A stretch of DNA of 26,400 nucleotides, from assembly GCA_937958365.1 (NCBI GenBank), contig CALFEW010000753.1, positions 1 through 26,400 of the forward strand, read 5' to 3'. The translations under genes were made by a program, and so were the position numbers. This DNA comes from an uncultured Chloroflexota bacterium (GTDB lineage Bacteria > Chloroflexota > Anaerolineae > Promineifilales > Promineifilaceae). The notes below the pieces were generated by a model, which saw only the letters and a list, made by a program, of their open reading frames with translations, was not told the origin of the DNA and searched no databases. Below are positions 15,987 to 22,943 of the stretch, piece by piece; position 1 is the stretch's first letter; every line of letters starts with the position of its first letter.

Positions 15987-17731
15987 GTTCGTTTCTCCCC
16001 TGCGGCCCCGGCGGGGCGCATGTCTTGAACCATGAGTTGGAGGCTGCGACGGCCGTTCCACTCATTAACGCCTACCGTGTACACCAGGTCCATAAACTGC
16101 GGCATCCGCGTCGCCCACGCGCCCTGCCGGAAGGCAATCGCCGCCAGTTCCCGATAGCTGCCTCCCGACTGTGGCGACGCCGCCACGCGCAACTGCAAAT
16201 GCGTGCCATCCTGCCCTACCACACGATGGCTCAAAACCTCCACGTTACGGCTCATAAACACCGGCGTAGGATTCGCGTAACCGGTAGGTTCCAGCGGCGA
16301 CAGGCTTTCGTACAGTGCCCAATCCACCGCGTCCAACTCAATCTCCGCGTCCACCGTCAACGTGGGATACAAATCCAGGCCGGCCAGCTTTGTTTCGGCG
16401 ATGGCCGTCATCTGCCGGATAAATGGCTCCAGATTTTCATTGCGCACGGTAAAACCGGCGGCCTGGGCGTGGCCGCCATGCCGCACCAACAAATCGGCCA
16501 CCGCGTCTAGCGCTTCGGTAATATGAAACTCGGCGATGGAGCGGCACGACCCCCGGCTTTCCTCTTCGCCCATCTCCATGACGATGGCTGGGCGGTAATG
16601 GACTTCGGCCAGGCGGCTGGCTACCAGCCCCACGACGCCGGAGACAAACCCGGCGTCGGCAGCGATGAGGATGGGCGCTTCCGGCGTAATCAGCCCTTCG
16701 GCTTTGGTTGTTAGCTCGGCCGTCAGGCGCTGGCGCTGCTGGTTTAATTCATTCAGTTGGGCGGCAAGTTGATTGGCTTGCGGGCGGTTGTTGGCGGCCA
16801 GCAGCTTGGCGGCAGTGTAAGCATGGGCCAGCCGCCCGGCGGCGTTAATGCGTGGTCCCAGGCCAAAGGCGATGGATTCCGCCGAAAGCTGCCCCGGTTT
16901 CATGCGCGCCACTTCGGCCAGGGCGGCTACGCCAGGGCGGCGCGCTTCATTCAGCACCACCAACCCGGCGACGACAAGCTGCCGATTTTCGCCGAGCAGC
17001 GGGGCCAGATCGGCCACCGTGCCGATGGCGACCAGATCGAGCAGGTCGTTTTCGTTAAACTGGGCGCGTTTCGGCATGGTCTGGCACAGCGCCTGGGCCA
17101 GTTTGTAGGCAATGCCCACACCGGCCAGCATGGTTTCCGGGTAAGCGGAAGACGGCCGTTTCGGATTAATCACGGCCACGGCCGGCGGCAGCTCCGGCCC
17201 CAGACTGTGGTGGTCGGTGATGATCATGTCCAGGCCAATGGCCTGCGCATGAACCGCTTCGGCCACGGAGCGAATGCCGCAATCTACGCTGATGACCAGG
17301 TTGGCCGCGAATTCCGCTTTGATTTTGCTCAGGGCGTCTACGTTGAGACCATACCCTTCGTCTACGCGGTCGGGGATATACGGCCGTACCTTCTCCCGGT
17401 CCAGGCCGCAGCCACGCAGCGCCTCGGTCAGCAGCACGGTGGAAGTCACGCCGTCAGCGTCAAAATCGCCGTAGACGACGATGGTTTCTTCCTTTTCGAT
17501 GGCCTGACAGATGCGGGCCACCGCTTTATCCATGTCGGTCAGCAGGAAGGGGTCGGTGCTTTCCAGATAACGGTGCTCGACAAAAGCCTGCAAATGGGCC
17601 GGATCAATGATGCCCCGGTTGTAAAGTACCTGGAGCAAAATAGGGTTAATGTGGCTAAGTTGTTGCCGAATAACGGCCGGAACCGGCGGGGCTACCTGCC
17701 ACCTGTTGGGTCGGATGCTGTCTGGTCTCAT
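15983..17731 (-). CDS. recJ: Single-stranded-DNA-specific exonuclease RecJ
   Basis: The 582-residue protein is a DHH-family 5'-3' ssDNA exonuclease used in recombination and repair. YGDFDADGV (87-95) is motif I, DCGI near 150 follows, ITDHHSLGPELP (171-182) is the DHH motif, and the DHHA1 part contains SGVVGLVASRL and SRGSCRSI with RHGGHAQAAGF. A C-terminal OB-like region follows. The length matches RecJ proteins. ATG 17731 has no ribosome site, and no clear promoter was found upstream. The stop codon overlaps the start of the epimerase gene by four bases. Confidence 0.95.
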   Translation of the reverse strand: MRPDSIRPNRWQVAPPVPAVIRQQLSHINPILLQVLYNRGIIDPAHLQAFVEHRYLESTDPFLLTDMDKAVARICQAIEKEETIVVYGDFDADGVTSTVLLTEALRGCGLDREKVRPYIPDRVDEGYGLNVDALSKIKAEFAANLVISVDCGIRSVAEAVHAQAIGLDMIITDHHSLGPELPPAVAVINPKRPSSAYPETMLAGVGIAYKLAQALCQTMPKRAQFNENDLLDLVAIGTVADLAPLLGENRQLVVAGLVVLNEARRPGVAALAEVARMKPGQLSAESIAFGLGPRINAAGRLAHAYTAAKLLAANNRPQANQLAAQLNELNQQRQRLTAELTTKAEGLITPEAPILIAADAGFVSGVVGLVASRLAEVHYRPAIVMEMGEEESRGSCRSIAEFHITEALDAVADLLVRHGGHAQAAGFTVRNENLEPFIRQMTAIAETKLAGLDLYPTLTVDAEIELDAVDWALYESLSPLEPTGYANPTPVFMSRNVEVLSHRVVGQDGTHLQLRVAASPQSGGSYRELAAIAFRQGAWATRMPQFMDLVYTVGVNEWNGRRSLQLMVQDMRPAGAAGEKRT

Positions 17732-17787
17732 AGTGGGCGAATGGTAGCACGGTTGGGGGCCGGGAGCTAGTAGCCGTCACCCGAAGT

Positions 17788-17876
17788 CCGTATACCGTAT
17801 TCCGATGGCGTCTACCAGAGGTAGCGCCCTACCGAACACTGAACACCGAACACCGAACACGGAATACGGATTACGG
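17788..17876. repeat. Large imperfect inverted repeat with inner hairpin
   Basis: The arm CCGTATACCGTATTCCG (17788-17804) pairs with 17860-17876 at 15 of 17 positions. Inside lies a second hairpin, GGCG/CGCC plus CTACC/GGTAG, at about 17807-17827, and a run of heptads. The right arm holds the stop codon of the glycosyltransferase gene, so on the minus strand it may end that transcript, although no T tract is seen. Confidence 0.55.
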
Positions 17877-17881
17877 AATAC
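17833..17881. repeat. Heptad repeat, seven units (NGAAYAC type)
   Basis: Seven contiguous 7-bp units follow the pattern NGAAYAC (one has GGATTAC). The run ends inside the last codons of the glycosyltransferase gene and supplies its stop codon. It belongs to the same degenerate family as the runs at 15016 and 24567. Confidence 0.78.
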
Positions 17882-19382
17882 GATTACTAGAAACCACGGC
17901 ACGTGAGCTTATTGATCGCCAGGCAATCAGTAAGGGCAGGCCAAAAGTGAAAGGCACGCCGATGAGATGGGCCAGCAGGGAACTGCCGCCCAGGGCGTAG
18001 GCGCGCAGGTGGCCGTAGATAAGGACGGAAAGCTGGCTGGTGAATAGGAACCAGAGGCCAATTTGCAGCCGGGAAGAAGGCGTGCTTAAGGAATGTGGAC
18101 GCTGGGTATCGGCTTCGTCGAGCAGGAGCCAGGGGAAGGGCCAGGCGGCGTACCAGATGCGGAAGCTGAGCGCCTGAGCGATGTAGAGGCCAAAGATGTC
18201 GGCGGCGCTGCGGTTGGGGGAACGGCCGTTTTTGGCCTGCCACAATAACCACAGCCCAATCGCCACAGCCAACACCATCAAGAAGCCCCCGACGCCATAC
18301 AAAAGCGTGCTGGAAGGCGGAGCGCCTAACAAGTCGGCCAGATAAAAGTTGAGGACAGCCAGGGAAAAGCCGGGCACGCCTGTGGCCTCATACAGCAGCC
18401 GTTGGACGTAGGCCACAGGTGAACCGAAGGGCAGGAAGGTGACAAAGAGCAAAAACAGGCCGCCAACGGCCGTTCCCCCCAACAGCCGCACTTTTGCGCG
18501 CAGTTCCGGCGTTTGCTGCCAGGCCGACAGGAAAAAGAAAGGGAGAGGCAGCAAGCCGATAAACTTAGTCAACGGCGCAAGCACCATCAACAACAATCCG
18601 GCGAGCGGGTGGCCCCGGCGCAGCGCCCAGGCCCCCAGCAGCAGCCAGAACAGCATCAGCGCGTCGTTGTGCCCATCCACGATGAAGATGAGCAGCAGGG
18701 CGGGATTCCAGGCCCACAGCAAGGTTAAACGGGCGCGCACGGCCGTTTCCTGCCCGGCCAGCAACTGCCAGATCAGCACGGTAATTGCCAGATGCAGCAG
18801 CGCGGCGACTCCTTTGAACATCAGCAGACCCAACAGCAGGTTGTCGCCGCTGAGGCTGGTGATAACAGCGGCCGTCATTTCCCAGACCGGGCCGTAGGCG
18901 GACGTGGCATCCATCCATTCACCGGCGTAAATAGCATACGGATCGTCGTCGGGTAAGCCGGCGGGCGGGGTGGTGAAGGGGCTTTCGCCATAGAGGCTGA
19001 CAGTGCGCCCGCCGATGACGTAGCGATAGATGTCGGTGGCGTTGATGGGGTAGGTGAAGAGCAGGGGCAGGCTAAAGAGCGCAGTGGTGAGCAAGATGTG
19101 ACGGAGGGGAAACGGCCGTTCCCCCTGCTGCATGTCGGCGATTGCCAGACCATACAGCCCGAACAAGCCGCAGATCAACAGGCCATACAGCAAACCAGCC
19201 GCCAGTGAAGGCGAAAATGTGCGCACGTCGGCCAGGGGCAGCCGGTCGTAGTTGGGCAGCAAGGGCATCCACAGGCACAATGCGGCATATCCGGCCAGAC
19301 TGAGCAAGGCCAACACCCAAAAGAACCGCCACCGACTTGTCGGAACAAAATGGGGATGCAGCAAAGGGGGATGAGCAAACAC
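17871..19382 (-). CDS. Polytopic membrane glycosyltransferase, GT-C type (MptA/B-like)
   Basis: This protein of about 503 residues has many hydrophobic segments, from about 18-38 to near the C-terminus. The first loop after the early helices reads YPINATDIYRYVIGGRTVS, where the acidic residue and the YXYXXXGR pattern resemble the polyprenyl-phosphate-mannose-dependent enzymes of the GT-C fold. WAWNPALLLIFIVDGHNDA and LAPLTKFIGLLPLPFF are also typical of that group. The likely role is moving a lipid-linked sugar onto an extracytoplasmic glycan; the sugar is unknown. The start is GTG without a ribosome site, so the exact N-terminus is uncertain. It lies 23 bp behind the sensor kinase gene and may share its transcript. 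The last residues are encoded by heptad repeats. Confidence 0.82.
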   Translation of the reverse strand: MFAHPPLLHPHFVPTSRWRFFWVLALLSLAGYAALCLWMPLLPNYDRLPLADVRTFSPSLAAGLLYGLLICGLFGLYGLAIADMQQGERPFPLRHILLTTALFSLPLLFTYPINATDIYRYVIGGRTVSLYGESPFTTPPAGLPDDDPYAIYAGEWMDATSAYGPVWEMTAAVITSLSGDNLLLGLLMFKGVAALLHLAITVLIWQLLAGQETAVRARLTLLWAWNPALLLIFIVDGHNDALMLFWLLLGAWALRRGHPLAGLLLMVLAPLTKFIGLLPLPFFFLSAWQQTPELRAKVRLLGGTAVGGLFLLFVTFLPFGSPVAYVQRLLYEATGVPGFSLAVLNFYLADLLGAPPSSTLLYGVGGFLMVLAVAIGLWLLWQAKNGRSPNRSAADIFGLYIAQALSFRIWYAAWPFPWLLLDEADTQRPHSLSTPSSRLQIGLWFLFTSQLSVLIYGHLRAYALGGSSLLAHLIGVPFTFGLPLLIAWRSISSRAVVSSNRIP

Positions 19383-19405
19383 AGCTTGTAAGCGAACAGA
19401 TTGCC

Positions 19406-20884
19406 TTAACGGCGGGCGCCGGCGGTGAGGGAACGGCCGTGTTTTTCCAATGGAACAACCAGGGTAATCTTGGTCCCTTGTTTGGGAACCGATTCTACGC
19501 GCAGGGAGCCATCAATCCGTTCGGCGCGTTCGCGCATATTCACCATGCCCAGGCTGCCCCGCGAACTATAATCGCGGTTGACGTCTTGCGTATCAAAGCC
19601 GACCCCGTCATCTTGAATGAGGGCGACAAAGAGATTTTCTTCTTTCCAGAAGCGCACTTCGATTTTGTTGGCATGGGAGTATTTGCGGGCATTGCCCAAC
19701 GCTTCCTCGACGATGGAAAAGACGACGCTTTGGGCGGCGTCGTTTAACAAATCACCATGTTCGCCGCCGTTTAGCTGAATGTTCAGACCGTCGGTATCAT
19801 GCAGGCGGTTGATGACGGCTTCGATGGCGGCTTGAAGACCTTGCGTTTCCAGGATTAACGGCCGTAACGTAAACAACATCCCGCGAATGTCCTTCGACGT
19901 TTGTTTAGCCAGTTCTTCCACCTTTTGCAGTTCCATCATGGCCTGATCCGGGTCGCGGGTCACCAGCGAGCGGATAAAATTGATGCGCATAGCGATGGCG
20001 GCAATGCTTTGGGTGGGGCCATCGTGCAAATCGCGGGCCAATTCCTTGCGGGCGTTTTCGTTGGCGTCAATCATGCGCTGCTTCTCGGCGTCCAACTCCT
20101 GGTACAAACGCGCATTTTGCAGGGAGATGACGGCCTGATCGGCCACGGAAGCGAAGAGTTCGTAGTGATCCTGGTTGAGCGGCACGGCCGTTTTCGAGGC
20201 AATTAGCATCGCGCCGAAAATGTTAAAACCGGCCCGCAAGGGAATGCAAATAGCCATCTGGCAGGTTCTAAAAGCGAGAAAGGTGCGAATTTCAGGGTCG
20301 CGATCCAGGCTGTTGGCAACGGTGATTTCCACGTCACGCAGCGCTTTGCCGATCAACCCTTTTTTGCCGGGAATGCGCCGCTCCAGATCGTTGCCGTTAA
20401 AGCTGCGCGTGGCGACCGGCCGCAGCGTGTCGCCGGCGAAAAGAAAAACGGTACTGACTAATGCTTCGCGGGGAGTGCCGGTATCTATGAGCGCCTGGTT
20501 ACAGACGTTGAGCGCTTCTTCAACGACGCGCTCAAAACTGAGCGTGGCCCGCATGATTGAGGCCAGTTCCTGGAGGGATTTGAGCCGTTTATTGGCGGCT
20601 TCCATATCGTGGGTTTCGGTGAGGACAGTTTTGTTAACGACCGCTTCGATCCGTTCGCCAGATTGTCCCATAAAAGCAAAAATAACGACGGTGACGATCA
20701 AAAAGAGAATGCTGGTGATGACCAGACCCATCAGCCAGTTCGCCAACGGATTACCCAGCAAAACGCCGATAACCAGGTAAAACGCGGCAACCAGGACGAG
20801 AAAGGCGAACGCTAAAATGGAGAAAGAGAGCCATTGCAGACGCCTGAATTCCTTTTTGATAAGTTCCGTCAGTTGCTGTTTCAT
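19406..20884 (-). CDS. GAF-domain sensor histidine kinase (NarL/DesK-type)
   Basis: The 492-residue protein has two membrane helices (about 18-43 and 48-73), then a coiled stretch and a GAF domain (about 105-260). A HisKA_3 domain follows with ELARDLHDGPTQSIAAIAMR carrying phospho-acceptor His287. The ATPase domain has EEALGNARKYSHA (N box), IQDDGVGFD (G1) and GSLGMVNMRERAE (G2). Such kinases pair with NarL/LuxR-type regulators; none is encoded nearby. With almost no extracytoplasmic loop, the signal is probably sensed inside the cell or in the membrane. No good ribosome site precedes the ATG. A perfect TATAAT on this strand at 20960-20965 may be its promoter. Confidence 0.94.
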   Translation of the reverse strand: MKQQLTELIKKEFRRLQWLSFSILAFAFLVLVAAFYLVIGVLLGNPLANWLMGLVITSILFLIVTVVIFAFMGQSGERIEAVVNKTVLTETHDMEAANKRLKSLQELASIMRATLSFERVVEEALNVCNQALIDTGTPREALVSTVFLFAGDTLRPVATRSFNGNDLERRIPGKKGLIGKALRDVEITVANSLDRDPEIRTFLAFRTCQMAICIPLRAGFNIFGAMLIASKTAVPLNQDHYELFASVADQAVISLQNARLYQELDAEKQRMIDANENARKELARDLHDGPTQSIAAIAMRINFIRSLVTRDPDQAMMELQKVEELAKQTSKDIRGMLFTLRPLILETQGLQAAIEAVINRLHDTDGLNIQLNGGEHGDLLNDAAQSVVFSIVEEALGNARKYSHANKIEVRFWKEENLFVALIQDDGVGFDTQDVNRDYSSRGSLGMVNMRERAERIDGSLRVESVPKQGTKITLVVPLEKHGRSLTAGARR

Positions 20885-20959
20885 GAATGATTATTGCCTG
20901 CCGGAGAGCGCGTTATGCCAGTGTGTCGTTCAACTGAAATATATCCCGTTACCGTTCCG

Positions 20960-20965
20960 ATTATA
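20960..20965 (-). promoter_or_regulatory. Possible -10 box of the GAF kinase gene
   Basis: A perfect TATAAT on the minus strand lies about 75 bp before the kinase ATG. No good -35 hexamer is found at 16-18 bp, so this is a weak call. Confidence 0.3.
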
Positions 20966-21007
20966 CCTGACGACCTGAAAATAACGATAGGAATCTGGTT
21001 GAGTCCT

Positions 21008-21928
21008 CTAGGAAATACGGTTTTTTGCCAGGGCGGCGGCCACTTGCCCGGCGACACGGCCGTTGTTGCGTAACAGCGCCGTGTTGGCTCTCAGGCTACG
21101 GCCGTTTGTCAAAACCACCACCCGACCCAATAACCAGGGCGTCGCGGCCGGTCCGTGAATCCCCAGTTCGTCGGCTTCCTGGGTGGCCTGGATGATGGCT
21201 GCTTCCATCTCCTCCGGGTCGGCGGCCGCTGCGGCGGGCACCGGCACGGTGATCAGCAGCCCGCTTTGCAACCCCAGGCGGCGATGAGCCGCGATGACGG
21301 CCGCTGCGCTCTCCGGGGTGTCCAGGCGAGCATCTACCGGGAGGCCGCTGTTTGGCGTAAAAAAGGCGGGCATTTCATCTGTGCCATAGCCCAGCACGGG
21401 GACGCCGTTGGTTTCCAATACTTCTCGCGTGGCCGGTAAATCCAAAATAGATTTGGCCCCGCTGCTGATGACGGCCACAGGCGTGCGGCCCAGTTCGGTT
21501 AGATCGGCGCTGATGTCGAATGGGTGGCCGCGATGAACGCCGCCAATGCCGCCGGTGGCAAACAGGGGAATCCCGGCCAGGTGGGCCAGAATCATCGTGC
21601 CGGCCACGGTGGTGGCCCCATCTTCACCGCGAGCCAGGGCCAGCGGCAGGTCGCGGCGGCTGCATTTGCGCACATCCTGACCGGCGCGCTGCCCCAGGTA
21701 TTCAATTTGATCGGCGCTGAGGCCAATGTGAATCTGGCCGTGGATGATGGCGATGGTTGCCGGGGTTGCGCCGCCTTCGCGCACGGCCGTTTCCATGGCG
21801 ACGGCCGTTTGCACATTTTGTGGGTAGGGCAGCCCATGGGTGATGACGGTACTTTCCAGAGCGACAACAGGACCGTTTGCCGCCAGGGCGTCGGCTACGT
21901 CTGGGTGGTAGTGTAAGAGTTCTGACAT
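21008..21928 (-). CDS. psuG: Pseudouridine-5'-phosphate glycosidase
   Basis: This 306-residue enzyme cleaves pseudouridine 5'-phosphate to uracil and ribose 5-phosphate. VALESTVITHGLPYPQN near the N-terminus and FATGGIGGVHRG in the middle are family signatures. SSGAKSILDLPATREVLE holds the lysine that forms the Schiff base with the ring-opened sugar in E. coli PsuG. A pseudouridine kinase gene (psuK) usually sits beside it, or is fused to it, but none is present here. ATG 21928 is chosen; TTG 21958 is in frame, but the AAAGGA at 21943-21948 lies between the two. Its spacing of 14 bases is long, so initiation may be weak. Confidence 0.95.
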   Translation of the reverse strand: MSELLHYHPDVADALAANGPVVALESTVITHGLPYPQNVQTAVAMETAVREGGATPATIAIIHGQIHIGLSADQIEYLGQRAGQDVRKCSRRDLPLALARGEDGATTVAGTMILAHLAGIPLFATGGIGGVHRGHPFDISADLTELGRTPVAVISSGAKSILDLPATREVLETNGVPVLGYGTDEMPAFFTPNSGLPVDARLDTPESAAAVIAAHRRLGLQSGLLITVPVPAAAAADPEEMEAAIIQATQEADELGIHGPAATPWLLGRVVVLTNGRSLRANTALLRNNGRVAGQVAAALAKNRIS

Positions 21929-22218
21929 CGTTAAACCACTTGTCCTTTCAAGTTTCAATACCTGGTAATAATGCCTATCTTTGGCCGGACACGCAAGCGA
22001 AAACAGGGAGAAACGGCCGTATTGCCGTCTTTGATCTGGCGCAATTCAGACACCCTACACAAGGGAGAAGCCTGTTTATTCTGCCAACCTTTCACTTGCG
22101 GCTGGCGCAGCGTAACTTTACACTAAACTCTACAAGCCGCATTGTGCAAATTCAGACACCAAAGACCCAAACTGCGGGCTTTCCTGAGTAATTGGCGCTT
22201 ATCTGCCATAGTAACTTC
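21929..22218. other. Intergenic region between psuG and the CBM48 gene
   Basis: No convincing gene is seen. Part of an open frame on the plus strand runs through it, but it starts inside psuG and lacks a ribosome site. It holds one ACGGCCGT palindrome (22013-22020) and weak promoter-like hexamers for psuG (TTGCGT and CATTAT on the minus strand, 17 bp apart). Confidence 0.5.
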
Positions 22219-22247
22219 TTGCCACATAGGTGGAAGCAGAATAAGAT
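22219..22247 (+). promoter_or_regulatory. Sigma70-type promoter of the CBM48 gene
   Basis: TTGCCA (22219-22224) and TAAGAT (22242-22247) are spaced by 17 bp. Transcription would start near 22254, leaving a leader of about 100 bases that contains a six-base-pair hairpin (GCAGGT 22252-22257 / ACCTGC 22271-22276). Confidence 0.65.
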
Positions 22248-22351
22248 GATAGCAGGTAATACACGAGTACACCTGCCTGCTGTTAGCATGGCGTCAGCAA
22301 CAGTTGAAACAATGAGGGTTTTGTTAAAGAGTAGAAAAAGGAAAACACGAT

Positions 22352-22648
22352 ATGTTAACAAAAAGCTATTCAAAAACTGGCAACGTATGTCGGGTGACTT
22401 TCAAATTACCCGCGGATGTGTTGGCGGAAACGGCCGTGATCGCCGGTGATTTTAATGGTTGGAGTACGGACAGCCATCCCATGAAGAAGTTAAAAGACGG
22501 CAGTTTTAGCGCCGTCTTGTCCCTGACCCCAGGCAAAGCCTACCGCTTTCGCTATCTCCTGGACAGCGATCGTTGGGAAAACGATTGGGAAGCAGACGCT
22601 TACCTGCCTAATTCTTATGGCGAAGATGATTCGGTCGTCCAAGTGTGA
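22352..22648 (+). CDS. Stand-alone CBM48/AMPK-type glycan-binding small protein
   Basis: The protein has 98 residues and consists of little more than one early-set (isoamylase N-terminal, CBM48) domain. VIAGDFNGWSTDSHPMKKL and the later GKAYRFRYLLDSDRWENDW carry the conserved Trp, Asn and Lys positions used to bind alpha-glucan chains. These domains are usually joined to branching or debranching enzymes or to AMPK beta subunits; here no enzyme is attached and no glycogen gene is near. It may bind glycogen or a protein partner. AAAAGGA about ten bases upstream of ATG 22352 sets the start. It has its own promoter. No clear T-rich terminator follows. Confidence 0.85.
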   Translation: MLTKSYSKTGNVCRVTFKLPADVLAETAVIAGDFNGWSTDSHPMKKLKDGSFSAVLSLTPGKAYRFRYLLDSDRWENDWEADAYLPNSYGEDDSVVQV

Positions 22649-22943
22649 TAAAGAAAGCGCCAACTTTGTGGCTCTTTTCACCTGAAGGGTTCGCTTATTA
22701 AATGACCTGGCCAAAGACGTCCGATTCCGTCGAGAAATCGGCTGTTTGGGTTGCTTCACCAACGAATTCAAGGCCCTTCAACGGTTTTCAAGAGCCGACA
22801 GACCGACCGAAATCCATCAGGTCTTGTCGGCCATAGGGCGTATTTGACAAAAAAATTACCCTATGAAAAAATTCATAACACCTCTAGATAGCCCACACTC
22901 AGAAGTTCCGATATTGAAAGGATAGATATAAAGGAGAGAGAAG
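22649..22943. promoter_or_regulatory. Structured control region upstream of the solute-binding protein gene
   Basis: No gene is supported. A hairpin pairs 22794-22804 with 22820-22831 (11 bp, one bulge, 15-base loop). Directly after it, CATAGGG (22832-22838) and CCCTATG (22859-22865) form a perfect inverted repeat around TTGACA (22844-22849). A suitable -10 box at the right distance is not evident, so the start of transcription is unclear. AAGGAG at 22931-22936 is the ribosome site of the next gene. Confidence 0.5.

Noticed and set aside
16757..17770. 337-codon open frame on the plus strand
   Set aside because: It lies wholly opposite recJ, which has clear motifs; the antisense frame has no recognisable domain or ribosome site.
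20175..20780. 201-codon plus-strand frame
   Set aside because: Antisense to the GAF sensor kinase, Ser/Arg-rich, as expected of a shadow frame.
21877..22191. 104-codon plus-strand frame between psuG and the CBM48 gene
   Set aside because: Starts inside psuG, has no ribosome site and no coding-like composition.
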